Shown: one piece after another, positions 40,226-49,584 of the stretch
Numbering within the stretch: the stretch's first letter is position 1
How the letters are laid out: the number at the start of each line of letters is the position of its first letter
Origin: Nocardioides sp. JS614
Lineage (GTDB): Bacteria; Actinomycetota; Actinomycetes; Propionibacteriales; Nocardioidaceae
Reading direction: 5' to 3'
NCBI RefSeq assembly: GCF_000015265.1
Contig: NC_008699.1
Span: forward strand, 1,922,001-1,986,000
DNA length: 64,000 nt
Program-made: the position numbers and the translations under genes
Notes under the pieces: model-generated
Told to the model about the DNA's origin: nothing
Databases searched by the model: none
Seen by the model: the letters and a program-made list of their open reading frames with translations, nothing else

Positions 40226-41098
40226 GTGGACTTCCTGCAACAGGTCATCAACGGCCTGACCATCGGCAGCGTCTACGCCCTGGTCGCAATCGGCTTCTCC
40301 GTCGTGTACGGCGCCCTCGGGCTGGTCAACTTCGCCCACGGCGACATCCTGATGGCCGGTTCGTTCGTGGCGTTCGGGGTGCACACCTCCTTCGACGTGC
40401 CGATCGTGCTGGCCTGCCTGGTCGGCATCGGTGCCGGGATCCTGCTCGCGGGGATCGTCGAGGAGGTGGCCGTCCGCCCGGTGCTCAAGGCCCACCTGCT
40501 GATCCCGATGATGACCACGCTGGGCATGGGCCTGGTCATCCGCAACGTCGTCGAGCTGAAGTGGGGATCGGGCACCCTCCCGTTCCCGTCGTTCGCCGGC
40601 TCGGGCTTCATCGAGATCGGCGGACTCCAGATCGCGCGGGCCGCCGTCGTCACGCTGGTCGTCGCGGTGGTGACGCTCGTCGGGTTCGCGGCCTTCCTGC
40701 GCTACACGAGGCCCGGCTTCGCGATCCGGGTCGTGGCCCAGGACATGACCGCCGCCCGGCTGATGGGCGTCGGTGTGAACCGCACGATCTTCGCGGTCTA
40801 CGGCGTCGGTGGCGCGCTCGGGGTGATCGGCGGGCTGCTCTACGCGAACACCCTCGAGGTCGTCTACCTCGGGATGGGCTTCCCGATCCTGCTCAAGGGG
40901 TTCGCCGCGGCCATCGTCGGCGGCATCGGGAACCTCCAGGGCGCCCTCATCGGGGGACTGGTGCTGGGGATCCTCGAGGCGACGGTCGGTCCGTCCGCCG
41001 GGTCCTACCGCGACGCGATCGCCTTCTTCCTGCTGATCGTCATTCTGCTCGTCCGCCCCGCCGGCCTGCTCGGCGCCCGTGTCCAGGAGCGTGTGTGA
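40226..41098 (+). CDS. livH: branched-chain amino acid type ABC permease
   Basis: This 290-aa membrane protein of the LivH family has about eight spans. Diagnostic segments are NGLTIGSVYALVAIGFSVVYG and LVNFAHGDILMAG near the N-terminus, and GFAAAIVGGIGNLQGALIGG near the C-terminus. The GTG start has GAGGAA upstream. It overlaps livM (TGATG). The transporter's true substrate is open, since this family also carries amides, urea and aromatic compounds. Confidence 0.93.
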   Translation: MDFLQQVINGLTIGSVYALVAIGFSVVYGALGLVNFAHGDILMAGSFVAFGVHTSFDVPIVLACLVGIGAGILLAGIVEEVAVRPVLKAHLLIPMMTTLGMGLVIRNVVELKWGSGTLPFPSFAGSGFIEIGGLQIARAAVVTLVVAVVTLVGFAAFLRYTRPGFAIRVVAQDMTAARLMGVGVNRTIFAVYGVGGALGVIGGLLYANTLEVVYLGMGFPILLKGFAAAIVGGIGNLQGALIGGLVLGILEATVGPSAGSYRDAIAFFLLIVILLVRPAGLLGARVQERV

Positions 41099-42150
41099 TG
41101 TTGGGCTTCCTTCCTCGCCCGGTGATCCGGGCAGCGTTCGTCGGGCTCGTGGTGCTGGCCTTCCTGCTCCCGAACCTGACCCAGCCGTACACCATCCGCG
41201 TTGCCGCGACGATCCTGGTGTTCACCGTCTTCGCGACCGGGCTCAACCTGATCCTCGGGTTCGCCGGGCTGCTCAGCTTCGGACACGCCGCGATGTTCGG
41301 TGCCGGCGCCTACATCTCGGCGCGACTGCTCCTGGACACCGGAATGCCGCTGCTGGCGGTCATGGTGATCTCGGTCCTCGGCAGCGCCGTGTTCGGTCTG
41401 CTGGTCGGACTGACCTCGTGGCGGGTCGGCGGCGACTACCTCGCCCTGATCACCCTCGGGGTGGGGCAGATCTTCTACCTCTACCTCAACAACGCCAAGG
41501 AGGTGACCGGCGGCGCGACCGGCCTCCCCGGCATCCCGGCCGGCAACTTCTTCGGCTGGGACCTGGCGTTGATCGAGAACATCTACCTCTTCATCCTGGT
41601 GGTCACGATCGTGACCACCGCGTTCGCGTGGCTCATCGGCCGCTCCTTCCTCGGCCGTGCGTTCCTCGCGATCCGCGAGGACGAGGTGATTGCCCGGGCC
41701 CACGGCATCAACGTCCCGCTCACCAAGGTGATCGGGTTCGGCATCGGGAGCGGGATCGCCGGCCTGGCCGGCGTGCTGCAGGTGCTGCTGCTCGGCTTCG
41801 TCGGTCCGGCGACCTTCAACGTCGACCAGTCCATCCTCATCGTCGAGGTCGTCCTGATCGGCGGGATGGCGACGACGGCCGGCCCGCTGCTCGGTTCGCT
41901 CCTGGTGATCGGGTCGACCGAGTACCTGCGGGCGCTCGCCGACTACCGCTCGATGATCTTCGGTGCCCTGATCCTGATCGTGCTGCTCTGGAAGCCCGGC
42001 GGCCTGGTGCAGATCCTCGGGATCGGTGACACCAGATCGTCGAGCTACAAGTTCCCGTTCTCCCTGTTCGGCCGGCGTCGCACGGCCGGTGAGACGACGC
42101 CCAACACCCACGCTCGGGTCGAACCGATCGCCGAGGAGGTGCGGCCATGA
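41098..42150 (+). CDS. livM: branched-chain amino acid type ABC permease
   Basis: This 350-aa LivM-family permease has about nine hydrophobic spans. GLNLILGFAGLLSFGHAAMFG and ITLGVGQIFYLYLNNAKEVTGGATG are characteristic. A ~45-residue polar tail follows the last span. It pairs with LivH. Its stop overlaps the livG ATG by 4 bases. Confidence 0.93.
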   Translation: MLGFLPRPVIRAAFVGLVVLAFLLPNLTQPYTIRVAATILVFTVFATGLNLILGFAGLLSFGHAAMFGAGAYISARLLLDTGMPLLAVMVISVLGSAVFGLLVGLTSWRVGGDYLALITLGVGQIFYLYLNNAKEVTGGATGLPGIPAGNFFGWDLALIENIYLFILVVTIVTTAFAWLIGRSFLGRAFLAIREDEVIARAHGINVPLTKVIGFGIGSGIAGLAGVLQVLLLGFVGPATFNVDQSILIVEVVLIGGMATTAGPLLGSLLVIGSTEYLRALADYRSMIFGALILIVLLWKPGGLVQILGIGDTRSSSYKFPFSLFGRRRTAGETTPNTHARVEPIAEEVRP

Positions 42151-42935
42151 CCGCCGCCACGCTGGACGCTCCGATCTTCAAGGCCACCGATGTCGGCTGC
42201 CGCTTCGGCGGCGTCGTGGCCCTGGACAAGGTCGACTTCGAGGTCGGGCAGAGCGAGATCGTCGGGCTGATCGGACCGAACGGCTCCGGGAAGACCACGC
42301 TGCTCAACGTGCTGTCGGGCATCTACCGGCCGAGCGGTGGCTCGCTGGAGATCGACGGGGAGCCGTCGCGGTTCAAGTCCTCGCGGGTCCTCAGCCGCAA
42401 GCACGGTCTGGCCCGGACGTTCCAGAACATCCGGTTGTGCCCCTCGCTGACGGTGCGCGACAACGTGCTGATCGGCATGCACGCGACCTTCCGCTGGTAC
42501 GACGCCCTGTGGGTGTTCGGCAAGGCGAGCCGGGAGCGGAAGGCCGACGAGTTCGTCACCGAGGTCCTCGAGTTCGTCGGCATCGCCGACAAGCGTGACG
42601 AGATCGCCACCGACCTGGCCTACGGCGACCAGCGCCGGGTCGAGATCGCGCGAGCCCTGGCGACCTCACCGCGCCTGCTCCTCCTCGACGAGCCGGCCGC
42701 GGGCATGAACCCGCGGGAGGCGCGGGTCCTGGTCGACCTAATCAACCGGATCCACCAGGAGCGGAAGATCTCGGTCGTCGTGATCGAGCACAACATGAAC
42801 GTGGTGATGAACACGGCGTCCCGGGTGATGGTCCTCGACGCCGGGCTCTGCATCGCGCACGGGGACCCGAAGACGGTCAGTGCCGACTCCCATGTCCTAG
42901 AGGCCTACCTGGGAAAGAGGTTCCGCGATGCCTGA
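42147..42935 (+). CDS. livG: ABC transporter ATP-binding protein
   Basis: This 262-aa ATPase has Walker A GPNGSGKTTL, a signature loop reading LAYGDQRRVEIARAL (LSGGQ replaced by AYGDQ, usual in LivG) and Walker B LLLLDEPAAGMNP, followed by the switch His in VVIEHNMNVV. It overlaps livM at the start and livF by 8 bases at the end. Confidence 0.94.
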   Translation: MTAATLDAPIFKATDVGCRFGGVVALDKVDFEVGQSEIVGLIGPNGSGKTTLLNVLSGIYRPSGGSLEIDGEPSRFKSSRVLSRKHGLARTFQNIRLCPSLTVRDNVLIGMHATFRWYDALWVFGKASRERKADEFVTEVLEFVGIADKRDEIATDLAYGDQRRVEIARALATSPRLLLLDEPAAGMNPREARVLVDLINRIHQERKISVVVIEHNMNVVMNTASRVMVLDAGLCIAHGDPKTVSADSHVLEAYLGKRFRDA

Positions 42936-43719
42936 GACCTTGTTGCGTGTCGAGAACCTGACCGTCCGGTACGGACCGGTGACCGCCCTGCACGGTGTCG
43001 ACCTGCACGTCGACCGGGGTGAGATCGTCGCCCTGGTGGGCGCCAACGGCGCCGGCAAGTCGACGCTGCTGAAGACGATCTCCGGCCTGATCAAGCCCGT
43101 CGGCGGCGAGGTCACCTTCGACGGCCGCGAGCTGACCCGCATGTCGGCGCACCGGATCGTCGAGGCCGGGCTGGTGCACGTCCCGGAGGGACGGCACGTC
43201 TTCCCGCGGTTCAGCATGCGGGACAACCTGATCGCCGGGGCGTTCAGCAAGGACTTCAAGAAGGCCGGCAAGCGGGCCGACGAGGTCATCGCGAGCACAC
43301 CGATCCTCGCCCGTCGGTCGGGCAGCGTGGCGGGACAGCTCTCCGGCGGAGAGCAGCAGATGCTGGTCATCCAGCGCGCGCTGATGGCCGACCCGGTGAT
43401 GGTGATGCTCGACGAGCCCTCGATGGGTCTGTCCCCGGTGCTCGCCGACCAGGTCCTCGAGCTGGTCTCCAACCTGCGCGACCGTGGCGTCACCGTGCTG
43501 CTGGTCGAGCAGAACGCACTGGGTGCGCTCGACATCGCCGACAGGGTCTACGCGCTCGCCACCGGCGAGGCCCTGTACAGCGGACGGTCCGAGGAGCTGC
43601 GGGACGACCCGCACTTCGCGGACCAGTTCCTCGGCGTCGTGTCGGCCGACGCCGAGAGGCGGGCCGCCGAAGCCGGTGAGGGCGCCCTCGCCCCGGGGGT
43701 CGGGACGACCTCCCTTTGA
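42928..43719 (+). CDS. livF: ABC transporter ATP-binding protein
   Basis: This 263-aa ATPase has Walker A GANGAGKSTLL, signature LSGGEQQMLVIQRAL and Walker B VMLDEPSMGLSP. It is the second ATPase of the LivHMGF complex. A hairpin separates it from the downstream binding-protein gene. Confidence 0.94.
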   Translation: MPETLLRVENLTVRYGPVTALHGVDLHVDRGEIVALVGANGAGKSTLLKTISGLIKPVGGEVTFDGRELTRMSAHRIVEAGLVHVPEGRHVFPRFSMRDNLIAGAFSKDFKKAGKRADEVIASTPILARRSGSVAGQLSGGEQQMLVIQRALMADPVMVMLDEPSMGLSPVLADQVLELVSNLRDRGVTVLLVEQNALGALDIADRVYALATGEALYSGRSEELRDDPHFADQFLGVVSADAERRAAEAGEGALAPGVGTTSL

Positions 43720-43728
43720 GCACCCGTC

Positions 43729-43754
43729 GCCCGGACGCGACGAAGCTTCCGGGC
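43729..43754 (+). promoter_or_regulatory. intercistronic hairpin between livF and the binding-protein gene
   Basis: GCCCGGA and TCCGGGC form a perfect 7-bp stem. Such structures can attenuate or stabilise transcripts so that the binding protein is made in excess; that role is inferred. Confidence 0.4.
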
Positions 43755-43840
43755 GGCGGGGGTGCCGCAGGTACGCGGTGACGGGACACCGGGTGCACGC
43801 GCGCCGCATTGCAGCACCACATCCAGCACTAGGAGCATGT

Positions 43841-45025
43841 ATGAAGTTCAAGAAGGCGTACCTCGCGGCTGGCGCCACGCTGGCGTTGGCGCTCTTCGTC
43901 AGCGCGTGCGGCAGCGACTCGGGCGGGTCCGGCGGCGGTGGCGATGACACGATCACCGTGGCGGTCGCGGGTCCCATGACCGGAGACAACGGCATCTACG
44001 GCCAGGATCAGCTGTCGGGCGTGCAGTTCGCAGCGAAGGAGATCAACGACTCGGGCGGGATCCCTGACGGTCCGTTGAAGGGCAAGAAGATCAAGGTCGT
44101 CAAGTTCGACGACGTGGCCGACCCCAACCAGGGTGCGTCCGTGGCGCAGAAGATCTGTGACGACACCAGCATCATGGCGGTCTTCGGCCACAGCAACTCC
44201 TCGGTCACGCTCGCCGCGGAGCCGATCTACGAGCGCTGCGGGGTGCCGCTCTTCGTCAGCTACTCGTCGAACCCGGAGATCACCGCGGAGCTACACGAGA
44301 ACCTGTTCCGCACGCTCATCGACGACGCCAAGATGGGCAGCGAGATGGCGAGTTTTTCCCACGACCAGCTCGGCTTCAAGAAGGTCGGCGTCATCGCCTC
44401 CGACGACGACTACGGCGACGGCCTGAAGACCAACTTCAACAAGACGGCCGAGGAGATCGGCCTCGACGTCGCGAAGACCGTCACGACGTCGGCGAAGCAG
44501 AAGGACTTCACGCCGCAGCTGACCGAGCTCCGCAACGCCGGTGCCGACTCGCTGGTGCTCCTGAACACCTACACGGACGCCGCGCTGCAGATCAAGCAGG
44601 CCGACGCGATGGGCTGGGACGTCCCGATCTTCGTCACCCCGGGCTCGAACAGCCCGGAGCTGGTCAAGATCGCCGGTGAGAAGGCGGCGGAGGGCACAAT
44701 CGTCGCCGCGGTCTTCGACCCCAACTCGAGCGAGCCGGGCCCGGCGAAGTTCGTCAACGACTTCACCGCCGCCAACGGCAAGGGTCCGGGCGAGTCCGCC
44801 GCGATGTCCTACGACTCCTTCTACGTGTTCCTGACCTCCCTGGAGAAGGGTGCGAAGGACCGCAAGAGCGTCATCGAGAAGTCCGCCGAGATCGGGACGT
44901 TCACACTCCCGATCCGCGGCGAGCTGATGTTCAACGAGACCCACGAGCCGACGGTCGTGCCGGGCAAGCCCGCGCAGATCCTGCTCCAGGTCAAGGACGG
45001 CCAGATCGGCAGCTACGCCGGCTGA
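43841..45025 (+). CDS. livK: substrate-binding lipoprotein of the Liv-type transporter
   Basis: This 394-aa exported protein has a lipoprotein signal ending FVSAC with Cys23 as the lipidation site, then a Gly/Ser linker. The periplasmic-binding fold type I domain begins ITVAVAGPMTGDNGIYGQDQLSG. AGGAG lies 5 bases before the ATG. Binding-site residues such as the NSSV and SYSSNPE loops are visible. It captures the substrate outside the membrane and delivers it to LivHM. The gene is followed by a very strong hairpin. Confidence 0.93.
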   Translation: MKFKKAYLAAGATLALALFVSACGSDSGGSGGGGDDTITVAVAGPMTGDNGIYGQDQLSGVQFAAKEINDSGGIPDGPLKGKKIKVVKFDDVADPNQGASVAQKICDDTSIMAVFGHSNSSVTLAAEPIYERCGVPLFVSYSSNPEITAELHENLFRTLIDDAKMGSEMASFSHDQLGFKKVGVIASDDDYGDGLKTNFNKTAEEIGLDVAKTVTTSAKQKDFTPQLTELRNAGADSLVLLNTYTDAALQIKQADAMGWDVPIFVTPGSNSPELVKIAGEKAAEGTIVAAVFDPNSSEPGPAKFVNDFTAANGKGPGESAAMSYDSFYVFLTSLEKGAKDRKSVIEKSAEIGTFTLPIRGELMFNETHEPTVVPGKPAQILLQVKDGQIGSYAG

Positions 45026-45043
45026 CCGCTCTCCGCAAGACCA

Positions 45044-45083
45044 GGGTGCCGTGCAGGGGAGTCCCCTGCCCTGCACGGCACCC
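45044..45083 (+). terminator. strong terminator after the binding-protein gene
   Basis: A perfect 15-bp stem (GGGTGCCGTGCAGGG with CCCTGCACGGCACCC) closes a 10-base loop. No T-tract follows. It probably reduces read-through into the downstream metabolic genes. Confidence 0.75.
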
Positions 45084-45129
45084 GTCCCACCCCTTCGCCC
45101 CTGACCTCGAACCAGCAAGGAGCCGGCCC

Positions 45130-46479
45130 ATGACAGACATCCTCGACACCATGACCGAGTGGGCCGCGGAGCTCACCTGGGACGACCTGCCCGAGGAGGT
45201 CCGGGAACGGGCCGGCTTCGCGCTGACCGACACAGTGTCCACGATGGTCGGCGGCGCTCCGACCGCGGCGGCGGTCATCGCGCTCGACTACGCCGCCACG
45301 GCCGGCGGCTCCGCGCCGCTGGTCGGGCGGGGGGCCGCGACCACCCCGGCCAACGCGGCCTTCGGCAACGGCGTCGCGGCGAGCGCGCTCGACTTTGACG
45401 ACGGGCACTACCTCGCGGGCGCCATCCACCCTGGTTCCGTGATCGTCCCGGCGGTGCTCGCGGTCGCCGACTCCGTGACCACGGTCGCCGACGCACTCGT
45501 CGCGCAGGTCGTCGGCTACGAGATCGGCCTGCGGGCCGCGGCGATGCTCTGGCCCAAGCACGACCTGGACCACTACCACGCCACCGGCTGCGCCGGAGCG
45601 ATCGGCGCCGCGGCCGCGGCCGCCAAGCTGCTCGGGCTGGACGCCGACGGCCTCGCTTGCGCGATCAAGATCTCCTGGCTGCACGCACCGATGTCGACCT
45701 TCGGCACGCCGATGGTCAAGGAGTCGATCGGCTGGGGTGCGTCCACGGGCGTCGCGGCGGCACAGCTCGCCGAGGCCGGCTTCATGAAGGTCCCGGAGGG
45801 CTACGACATCCCGGCCAACGAGGTGCTCCCGCCGTCGCCGTTCCACCAGCCAGGCGCGGCCGAGGACCCCTTCGTGACCAGCATCGGCACCCGCTACGAG
45901 GTGCTGCACACCTACTTCAAGTCCTTCGGCGCGTGCCGCTACACGCACGCCGCCGGAGCGGGCCTGCTCTCCCTGCTCGCCGAGCACGGCATCGCCGCGG
46001 CCGACATCGCCCGCATCCGGGTGGGCACGCACAAGGCGGCGACCTTCCTCGACGAGGTGGCGCCCAGGACCATCGACACGGCGCAGTACAGCTTCCCGAT
46101 CGTGCTCGCCTCGCTCGCTCTGTGGGGCGCTGCTGGAGCCGAGGAGATGGACGCGTCCCGGCTCGACGACCCGGAGCGGCTCGCGCTCGCCGGCAAGTTC
46201 AGCCTCGAGCACGACGCCGACCTCGACCAGCACTACCCGGCGCGCTACCCGAGCCGGGTCGAGGTCGAGACGACCGACGGCCGTACCGTTCGCGGCGTCT
46301 ACCTGGACGGTCCCGGCGACCCGGGCACCTCGTTCGGACCGGCCGAGCTCAGGCAGAAGTGGCAGCGGCTTCTCGGCGCGATGCTCGGCGAGACGGGCGC
46401 CCAGGGTGTGCTGACCGGACTCGGCGACCCCACGTCGACGCTGCACGCCGTCCTGGTGCCCGTGTGGGGGAGCAAGTGA
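45130..46479 (+). CDS. MmgE/PrpD family protein
   Basis: This 449-aa protein belongs to the MmgE/PrpD fold that includes 2-methylcitrate dehydratase, cis-aconitate decarboxylase and iminodisuccinate epimerase. Family segments are ASALDFDDGHYLAGAIHPGS and FKSFGACRYTHAAG. AAGGAG precedes the ATG. Nothing shows which reaction it performs. Its place between an amino-acid-type importer and an enoate reductase suggests a dehydration, isomerisation or epimerisation step on the imported compound. The stop overlaps the next GTG. Confidence 0.88.
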   Translation: MTDILDTMTEWAAELTWDDLPEEVRERAGFALTDTVSTMVGGAPTAAAVIALDYAATAGGSAPLVGRGAATTPANAAFGNGVAASALDFDDGHYLAGAIHPGSVIVPAVLAVADSVTTVADALVAQVVGYEIGLRAAAMLWPKHDLDHYHATGCAGAIGAAAAAAKLLGLDADGLACAIKISWLHAPMSTFGTPMVKESIGWGASTGVAAAQLAEAGFMKVPEGYDIPANEVLPPSPFHQPGAAEDPFVTSIGTRYEVLHTYFKSFGACRYTHAAGAGLLSLLAEHGIAAADIARIRVGTHKAATFLDEVAPRTIDTAQYSFPIVLASLALWGAAGAEEMDASRLDDPERLALAGKFSLEHDADLDQHYPARYPSRVEVETTDGRTVRGVYLDGPGDPGTSFGPAELRQKWQRLLGAMLGETGAQGVLTGLGDPTSTLHAVLVPVWGSK

Positions 46480-48491
46480 GCGCAGACCCACTCGCTCCGG
46501 GCGCCGCGGGCAACCTGTCCCGGCTTCTCGAGCCACTGCGGCTCGGCGGGCGGACCCTGCGCAACCGGATCATCGTGACCGCGCACGCGACGTACAACAT
46601 CGACGCCGAGCACCTCCCCAACGAGGACGACGTCGCGTACTTCGTGGAGCGGGCGCGCGGCGGCGCGGCGCTCGTCGCGATGGGCACCACCGCGGTGCAC
46701 CCCAGCTCGCCGACGCCATACGGCATCTACCACAACTTCGACGACCGGATCGTGCCGCGCTACGAGGCGCTCAGCGCCGCCGTGCACGAGCACGGCGGGC
46801 TGATCGTCCCGCAGCTGGGCCACATGGGGGCGCGCACGGACGGTGAGGCGGGCCCGGTGTGGGCACCATCCCAGGTGTCGCACCACCTGTGGGGGAGCGT
46901 CCCGTACGCGATGAGCCGCGCCGACGTCCGCACCGTGATGGAGGCCTACGCGTCCGCCGCGAAGCGTGCGGTGCGCGGGGGGATGGACGGTGTCGAGCTC
47001 TCGGTCGGTCACGGGCAGATGATCAACCTGTTCCTCTCCCCGCTGACCAACCAGCGCGAGGACGAGTACGGCGGATCGGACGAGGCGCGCTTCCGGTTCT
47101 GCCGCGAGGTGCTCGAGGGCGTCCGGGAGGCCGTCGGCGACGCGCTCCTGCTGGTCCGGGTGAACGGATCCGACGAGGCGCCCGGATCCCTCGACCAGGA
47201 CGCCTGGCTCGACATCGACCAGCGCATTGCCGAGTCCGGGCTCGTCGACGCCATCAACGTCTCGGCGAACTTCTACGGGTCCGTGATCCCCACGATGGCC
47301 GTCGCACGGGGCTGTTACCTGCACTACGCCCGCGCGGTGAAGCAACGGGTCGACCTGCCGGTCGGCGCCGTCGGCCGGATCACCGACCCGACGATGGCGG
47401 CGCAGGCGCTGGAGGACGGCGACGCCGACTTCGTCGGGATGACCCGCGCCCACATCGCCGACCCGCACCTGGTCCGCAAGATAGCCGAGGGCCGCACCGA
47501 CGAGATCCGGCCGTGCATCGGCTGCATCCAGATGTGCCAGGGCGAGCTCGGCCGCCACCGCAATGTGAAGTGCGTCTACAACGCGGTGACCGGTCGGGAG
47601 CGCTTCCTGCGTGAGGTGGAGACCACGCCGGCCGCCGCGCGACGGCGCGTCGTCGTCGTCGGAGGGGGCCCGGCGGGATTGGAGACAGCACGCGTCAGCG
47701 CGCTCCGCGGTCACGACGTGACCCTGTTCGACGAGCGAGCCGAGCTCGGCGGGGTGGTCCGGGTCGCGGCGCGGACGGACGGCCGGGACGGCCTCATCGA
47801 CGCGGTCGACTGGCTCGGCAACGAGGTCCGCCGGCTCGGGGTGGACGTGCGGTTGCGGCGTACTGCGGAGGCCGCGGACGTCCTCGCGCTCAAGCCCGAC
47901 GTCGTGGTGCTCGCCACCGGCGCCTCGGAGGCGCTGCCGCTGTGGGCCGAACGCGAGGACCGCCGGCTGCTCGGTGCCGCCGACGTCGTCTCCGGACGGC
48001 CCGCCCTCTCCGGCACGGTGGCCGTGGTCGACGAGACGGACCGCACCAGCGGCATGTCGGCGGCGCTGGCGGCCGCCGAGCAGGGTTGCTCGGTGGTCCT
48101 CCTCACCGCACGCCCCGGCCCGGCCGAGCTCGTCGAGCGGGAGGTGCGCGACGACTTCCTGCAGCGCCTGGTCGCCGCCGGCGTCGAGATCCGCACGTCG
48201 ACGCAGGTTCGCTCCTGGGACCGGGGCGCGGGCGTCCTGCACTGCGGGGTCGGCGGACTCGCCGCACTGACCTATCGCGACGTCGACGATCACGGGCACG
48301 TGCTCGTCCGCGACGTCCCCGATCTCGCCGTCGCCGCCGACTTCGTCGTCCACACCTGGACCGAGCCGCGGGCCGAGCTCTTCGAGGACCTGCCCGACTC
48401 GGTCGACGTGCGCGCCGTCGGCGACGTGCTCAACCCCCATCGCATCGAGGGCGCGGTCCACGCTGCCTTCGAGCTCGCAGCCAGCTTCTGA
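46476..48491 (+). CDS. old-yellow-enzyme/2,4-dienoyl-CoA reductase-type oxidoreductase
   Basis: This 671-aa protein combines an FMN-binding TIM barrel (residues 1 to about 380), a [4Fe-4S] site with Cys347, Cys350, Cys354 and Cys366 (CX2CX3CX11C), and a C-terminal FAD/NAD(P) half starting at VVVVGGGPAGLETARV. This is the architecture of trimethylamine dehydrogenase and 2,4-dienoyl-CoA reductase. The active-site region reads SVGHGQMINLFLSPLTNQRED. It could reduce an enone or enoate, or demethylate an amine. GTG overlaps the MmgE/PrpD stop. Confidence 0.88.
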   Translation: MSADPLAPGAAGNLSRLLEPLRLGGRTLRNRIIVTAHATYNIDAEHLPNEDDVAYFVERARGGAALVAMGTTAVHPSSPTPYGIYHNFDDRIVPRYEALSAAVHEHGGLIVPQLGHMGARTDGEAGPVWAPSQVSHHLWGSVPYAMSRADVRTVMEAYASAAKRAVRGGMDGVELSVGHGQMINLFLSPLTNQREDEYGGSDEARFRFCREVLEGVREAVGDALLLVRVNGSDEAPGSLDQDAWLDIDQRIAESGLVDAINVSANFYGSVIPTMAVARGCYLHYARAVKQRVDLPVGAVGRITDPTMAAQALEDGDADFVGMTRAHIADPHLVRKIAEGRTDEIRPCIGCIQMCQGELGRHRNVKCVYNAVTGRERFLREVETTPAAARRRVVVVGGGPAGLETARVSALRGHDVTLFDERAELGGVVRVAARTDGRDGLIDAVDWLGNEVRRLGVDVRLRRTAEAADVLALKPDVVVLATGASEALPLWAEREDRRLLGAADVVSGRPALSGTVAVVDETDRTSGMSAALAAAEQGCSVVLLTARPGPAELVEREVRDDFLQRLVAAGVEIRTSTQVRSWDRGAGVLHCGVGGLAALTYRDVDDHGHVLVRDVPDLAVAADFVVHTWTEPRAELFEDLPDSVDVRAVGDVLNPHRIEGAVHAAFELAASF

Positions 48492-48514
48492 TCCACCACC
48501 TGAGGAGAGAACCG

Positions 48515-48862
48515 ATGTCCCTTCCACTCCGTCCCGCCGTTGCCGCCGGCGACTTCGTCGCCATCTCGGGCCAGGTCGGCGTCGCCGATGGTGCCCTCGT
48601 CGAGGGCGGGATCAGCGCCGAGGCCAGGCAAGGCCTGGCCAACCTGGTCGCCGTGCTCGAGGCGAACGGGCTGACCACCGCAGACGTGGTGAAGACCAAT
48701 GTGTTCCTGACCTCGATGGACGACTTCGCCGCGATGAACGAGGAGTACGCCAAGGTCTTCACCGAGGACTTCCCGGCGCGGTCCGCGGTCGCGGTGCACC
48801 AGCTCCCGATCGGCGCGGTCTTCGAGATCGAGGCGTGGGCCTACCGCGGGAACCAGCGGTGA
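48515..48862 (+). CDS. ridA: RidA family enamine/imine deaminase
   Basis: This 115-aa YjgF/YER057c/UK114 protein contains FVAISGQVGVADGALVEGG and VVKTNVFLTSMDDFAAMN. The usual catalytic Arg region near the C-terminus reads FPARSAVAVHQLPIGAVFEIEAWA. RidA hydrolyses reactive 2-imino acids to 2-oxoacids plus ammonia. Its presence between two DAO-type oxidases supports imine formation in this pathway. GAGGAGAG lies 5 bases before the ATG. Confidence 0.9.
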   Translation: MSLPLRPAVAAGDFVAISGQVGVADGALVEGGISAEARQGLANLVAVLEANGLTTADVVKTNVFLTSMDDFAAMNEEYAKVFTEDFPARSAVAVHQLPIGAVFEIEAWAYRGNQR

Positions 48863-49584
48863 CCAAGCCGGGCTCGGTCGTCGTCACCGGCGGCTCGCGT
48901 GGGATCGGCAGGGCCTTCGTCGTCGAGGCCGCGCGACGCGGGTACGACGTGTTCTTCACCCATCGGGGACGTGCCTCGGACGCCGCGGACACCGTAGCCG
49001 CCGCGGGGGACACGACGGCCGTGCGCGCCGTGGAGGCGGACCTGCTCGACCGGACCGCGCTCGAGGGCGCGGTCGCGACGGTCCTCGAGCACGGGCCGGT
49101 GCACATCCTGGTCAACAACGCCGGCACGATGGCCCACGGCCTCCTCGGCGAGCTGACCGAGGAGGGCTGGCGCCGGTCCTTCGACGTGCATGTGACCGCC
49201 CCGATGGTCCTGGCCCGCGGGTTCGCCGAGTCGTTGGCGGCAACCGGTGGTGCGATCCTCAACGTGTCCTCCACCGGCGGCGTCGTCGGATCGGTGCACG
49301 GCGCCGCCTACGGTGCCAGCAAGGCGGCGATCCTCGGCCTGACCAAGTCGCTGGCCCGCGAGCTCGCCCCGTCCGTGCGGGTGAACACGCTGGCACCCGG
49401 GCCGGCGGGCACCGACATGTATGCCGACCTGCCCGAGGACGAGCGCCGTGCCGTCGAGGACGAGACGCCGCTCGGTCGCGTCGCCGAGCCGCGCGAGATC
49501 GCCAAGGCGGGCCTGGACCTGTGCCACTGGACCTACGCGACCGGCCAGACGCTCGTGGTCGACGGCGGACGGGTGATGACGTGA
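48859..49584 (+). CDS. SDR family oxidoreductase (first of tandem pair)
   Basis: This 241-aa SDR has VTGGSRGIGRAFVVEAARRGYDV at the N-terminus, NNAG, and Ser/Tyr/Lys in NVSSTGGVVGSVHGAAYGASKAA. It closely resembles the next gene along its whole length (shared AARRGYDV, HRGRA, DVHVTAPM, NTLAPGP and GGRVM), so the two arose by duplication. GTG overlaps the ridA stop and the stop overlaps the next GTG. Confidence 0.9.
   Translation: MTKPGSVVVTGGSRGIGRAFVVEAARRGYDVFFTHRGRASDAADTVAAAGDTTAVRAVEADLLDRTALEGAVATVLEHGPVHILVNNAGTMAHGLLGELTEEGWRRSFDVHVTAPMVLARGFAESLAATGGAILNVSSTGGVVGSVHGAAYGASKAAILGLTKSLARELAPSVRVNTLAPGPAGTDMYADLPEDERRAVEDETPLGRVAEPREIAKAGLDLCHWTYATGQTLVVDGGRVMT

Noticed and set aside
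46299..48527. 742-codon minus-strand frame opposite the old-yellow-enzyme gene
   Set aside because: Shadow frame; the plus strand carries the Fe-S cysteines and dinucleotide motifs in a coupled operon.
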